Shown here: positions 5,395 to 6,095 of the stretch, piece after piece | How positions within the stretch are numbered: position 1 is the first letter of the stretch | Layout of the letters: each line of letters opens with the position of its first letter | Origin: an uncultured Burkholderiales bacterium | GTDB lineage: Bacteria; Pseudomonadota; Gammaproteobacteria; Burkholderiales; Thiobacillaceae | Direction of reading: 5' to 3' | Assembly: GCA_937925755.1 (NCBI GenBank) | Contig: CALAMX010000031.1 | Span: 1-6,095 of the forward strand | Length of the DNA: 6,095 bases | Translations under genes and position numbers: made by a program | The notes under the pieces: model-generated | Database searches by the model: none | What the model saw: only the letters and a program-made list of their open reading frames with translations | Told to the model about the DNA's origin: nothing

Positions 5395-5465
5395 CTATGA
5401 AGTCGCATGCAAACCGGCGACGCCACGAGCTGTTTTTGACCATTGATCTTCATCGGAGGGACGAC

Positions 5466-5900
5466 ATGATCCGCAATGCAATCATCGCCACCGTTCTGGT
5501 TCTCGGACTCGCCGGCTGCGCTACGGCCGGCCCGGCCGCCGACAGCAAACAGGAAAAGGTGGTCTATCACATCAACGACTCGGCCGTCGCCCGCACGGCC
5601 CTACGCAACGTGCAAAACCACATCACGGCCAATCCCGAGGCCAAGATCGTCGTGGTGACTCACGGCAAAGGCATCGATTTCTTGCTCAACGACGCCAAGG
5701 ACGAGAAAGGCGAGCCCTACCAGCCCCAGGTCGCTGGTCTGAAAGACAAAGGGGTCGATTTCCGCGTTTGCCGCAACACCCTGATGGGGCGAAAACTGGA
5801 CGAGAAGGCGGTCATCATGGACGCCACCGTGGTGCCCTCCGGCGTCGCGGAGATCGGCCGGCTGCAGGCCAAAGAAGGGTTTGTCTATCTGAAACCTTAG
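5466..5900 (+). CDS. DsrE-family lipoprotein
   Basis: This 144-residue protein has a short hydrophobic signal (residues 4-16) ending in the lipobox L-A-G-C18. Alanine at +2 predicts sorting to the outer membrane, facing the periplasm. The mature part (about 30-144) is a complete DsrE-like domain: KVVYHIND, KIVVVTHGKGIDFLL (60-74), FRVCRNTL with Cys102, VPSGVAEIGRLQAKEG and FVYLKP at the end. DsrE/TusD-type proteins carry sulfur on a conserved cysteine; Cys102 sits in the family FxxCxNT context, so persulfide chemistry or sulfur sensing is plausible. ATG 5466 follows GGAGGG at good spacing; the open frame begins earlier at 5376, but that would precede the predicted transcript start and lacks the signal peptide at its N-terminus. 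It diverges from the sigma/anti-sigma operon, whose anti-sigma protein has a related domain, so the two may interact. Exact function unknown. Confidence 0.9.
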   Translation: MIRNAIIATVLVLGLAGCATAGPAADSKQEKVVYHINDSAVARTALRNVQNHITANPEAKIVVVTHGKGIDFLLNDAKDEKGEPYQPQVAGLKDKGVDFRVCRNTLMGRKLDEKAVIMDATVVPSGVAEIGRLQAKEGFVYLKP

Positions 5901-5939
5901 GCGCACTGCCGGGCATACCCGAGCACCGCGCGCCTTCCC

Positions 5940-6095
5940 CTAAAGAAACGCTGAAGAAATCGTCACGAGCGGGCGAAGGGCAAGGCGCCCGGAGCGCAGG
6001 ATGCGAGACCATATCAAGCAGATAGGCGAGCATCCGAAAACGAAGTTTCGGCGCAGGCTAACATGCGCGCAGCGCATGTTAAGCCGCGAAGCGGC
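5940..6095. repeat. Hairpin-rich intergenic repeat element, runs off the right edge
   Basis: Downstream of the lipoprotein gene the sequence becomes a chain of stems: GGATGC 5999-6004 with GCATCC 6030-6035 enclosing TATC 6012-6015 with GATA 6021-6024; CCGAAA 6034-6039 with TTTCGG 6046-6051; a perfect ten-base stem 6059-6068/6072-6081 with loop GCA; and GCCGC-GAA-GCGGC 6083-6095. Open frames across it (5768-6025 plus, 5815-6033 minus) overlap the lipoprotein gene and show no family motifs. It shares hairpin style and one 14-base motif with the element at 551-1112. The left limit is approximate, and no T-run typical of an intrinsic terminator is seen. Confidence 0.55.

Noticed and set aside
5910..5921. 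CGGG-CATA-CCCG as terminator of the lipoprotein gene
   Set aside because: The stem is only four base pairs and is not followed by a T-run.

Overview
The window looks like chromosomal DNA of a GC-rich proteobacterium. A sulfur-oxidising gammaproteobacterium (Chromatiales-like) is my best guess, based on protein character, two DsrE-family domains and hairpin-rich intergenic repeats. That placement is inference; no rRNA or other marker is present.

Layout, left to right. (1) Positions 1-502, minus strand: a two-gene unit made of a small thioredoxin-fold protein followed by the first 51 codons of ampD (peptidoglycan recycling amidase), which runs off the left edge. (2) Positions 503-1401: about 900 bases with no convincing gene. 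It holds a 562-bp element (551-1112) bounded by 27-bp near-perfect terminal inverted repeats and packed with hairpins and a 51-bp tandem duplication (MITE-like), then about 290 bases of unassigned sequence containing a nested stem that could terminate zwf. (3) Positions 1402-3861, minus strand: gnd then zwf, 36 bp apart, the two dehydrogenases of the oxidative pentose phosphate pathway. (4) Positions 3995-5900: a regulatory cassette. On the minus strand an ECF sigma factor overlaps (ATGA) a membrane anti-sigma factor whose predicted periplasmic part is a DsrE-like domain. Divergently on the plus strand is a lipoprotein that is itself a DsrE-like domain. (5) Positions 5901-6095: a second hairpin-rich intergenic repeat running off the right edge.

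The most notable finding is the cassette in (4). The 190-bp region between sigma and lipoprotein genes holds two divergent copies of the same promoter pattern, TGGAATAA, then 16 bp, then GTCT(A/C)T. This suggests that the sigma factor drives both its own operon and the lipoprotein. Both DsrE domains are predicted to sit in the periplasm and both keep the family cysteine in a related context (FVACGNT and FRVCRNT). A testable model is an envelope sulfur or redox sensor in which the lipoprotein partners with the anti-sigma DsrE domain and feeds back on sigma release. The neighbouring gnd-zwf unit on the same strand has its own good ribosome binding sites and a weak candidate promoter; there is no direct evidence that it belongs to the regulon.
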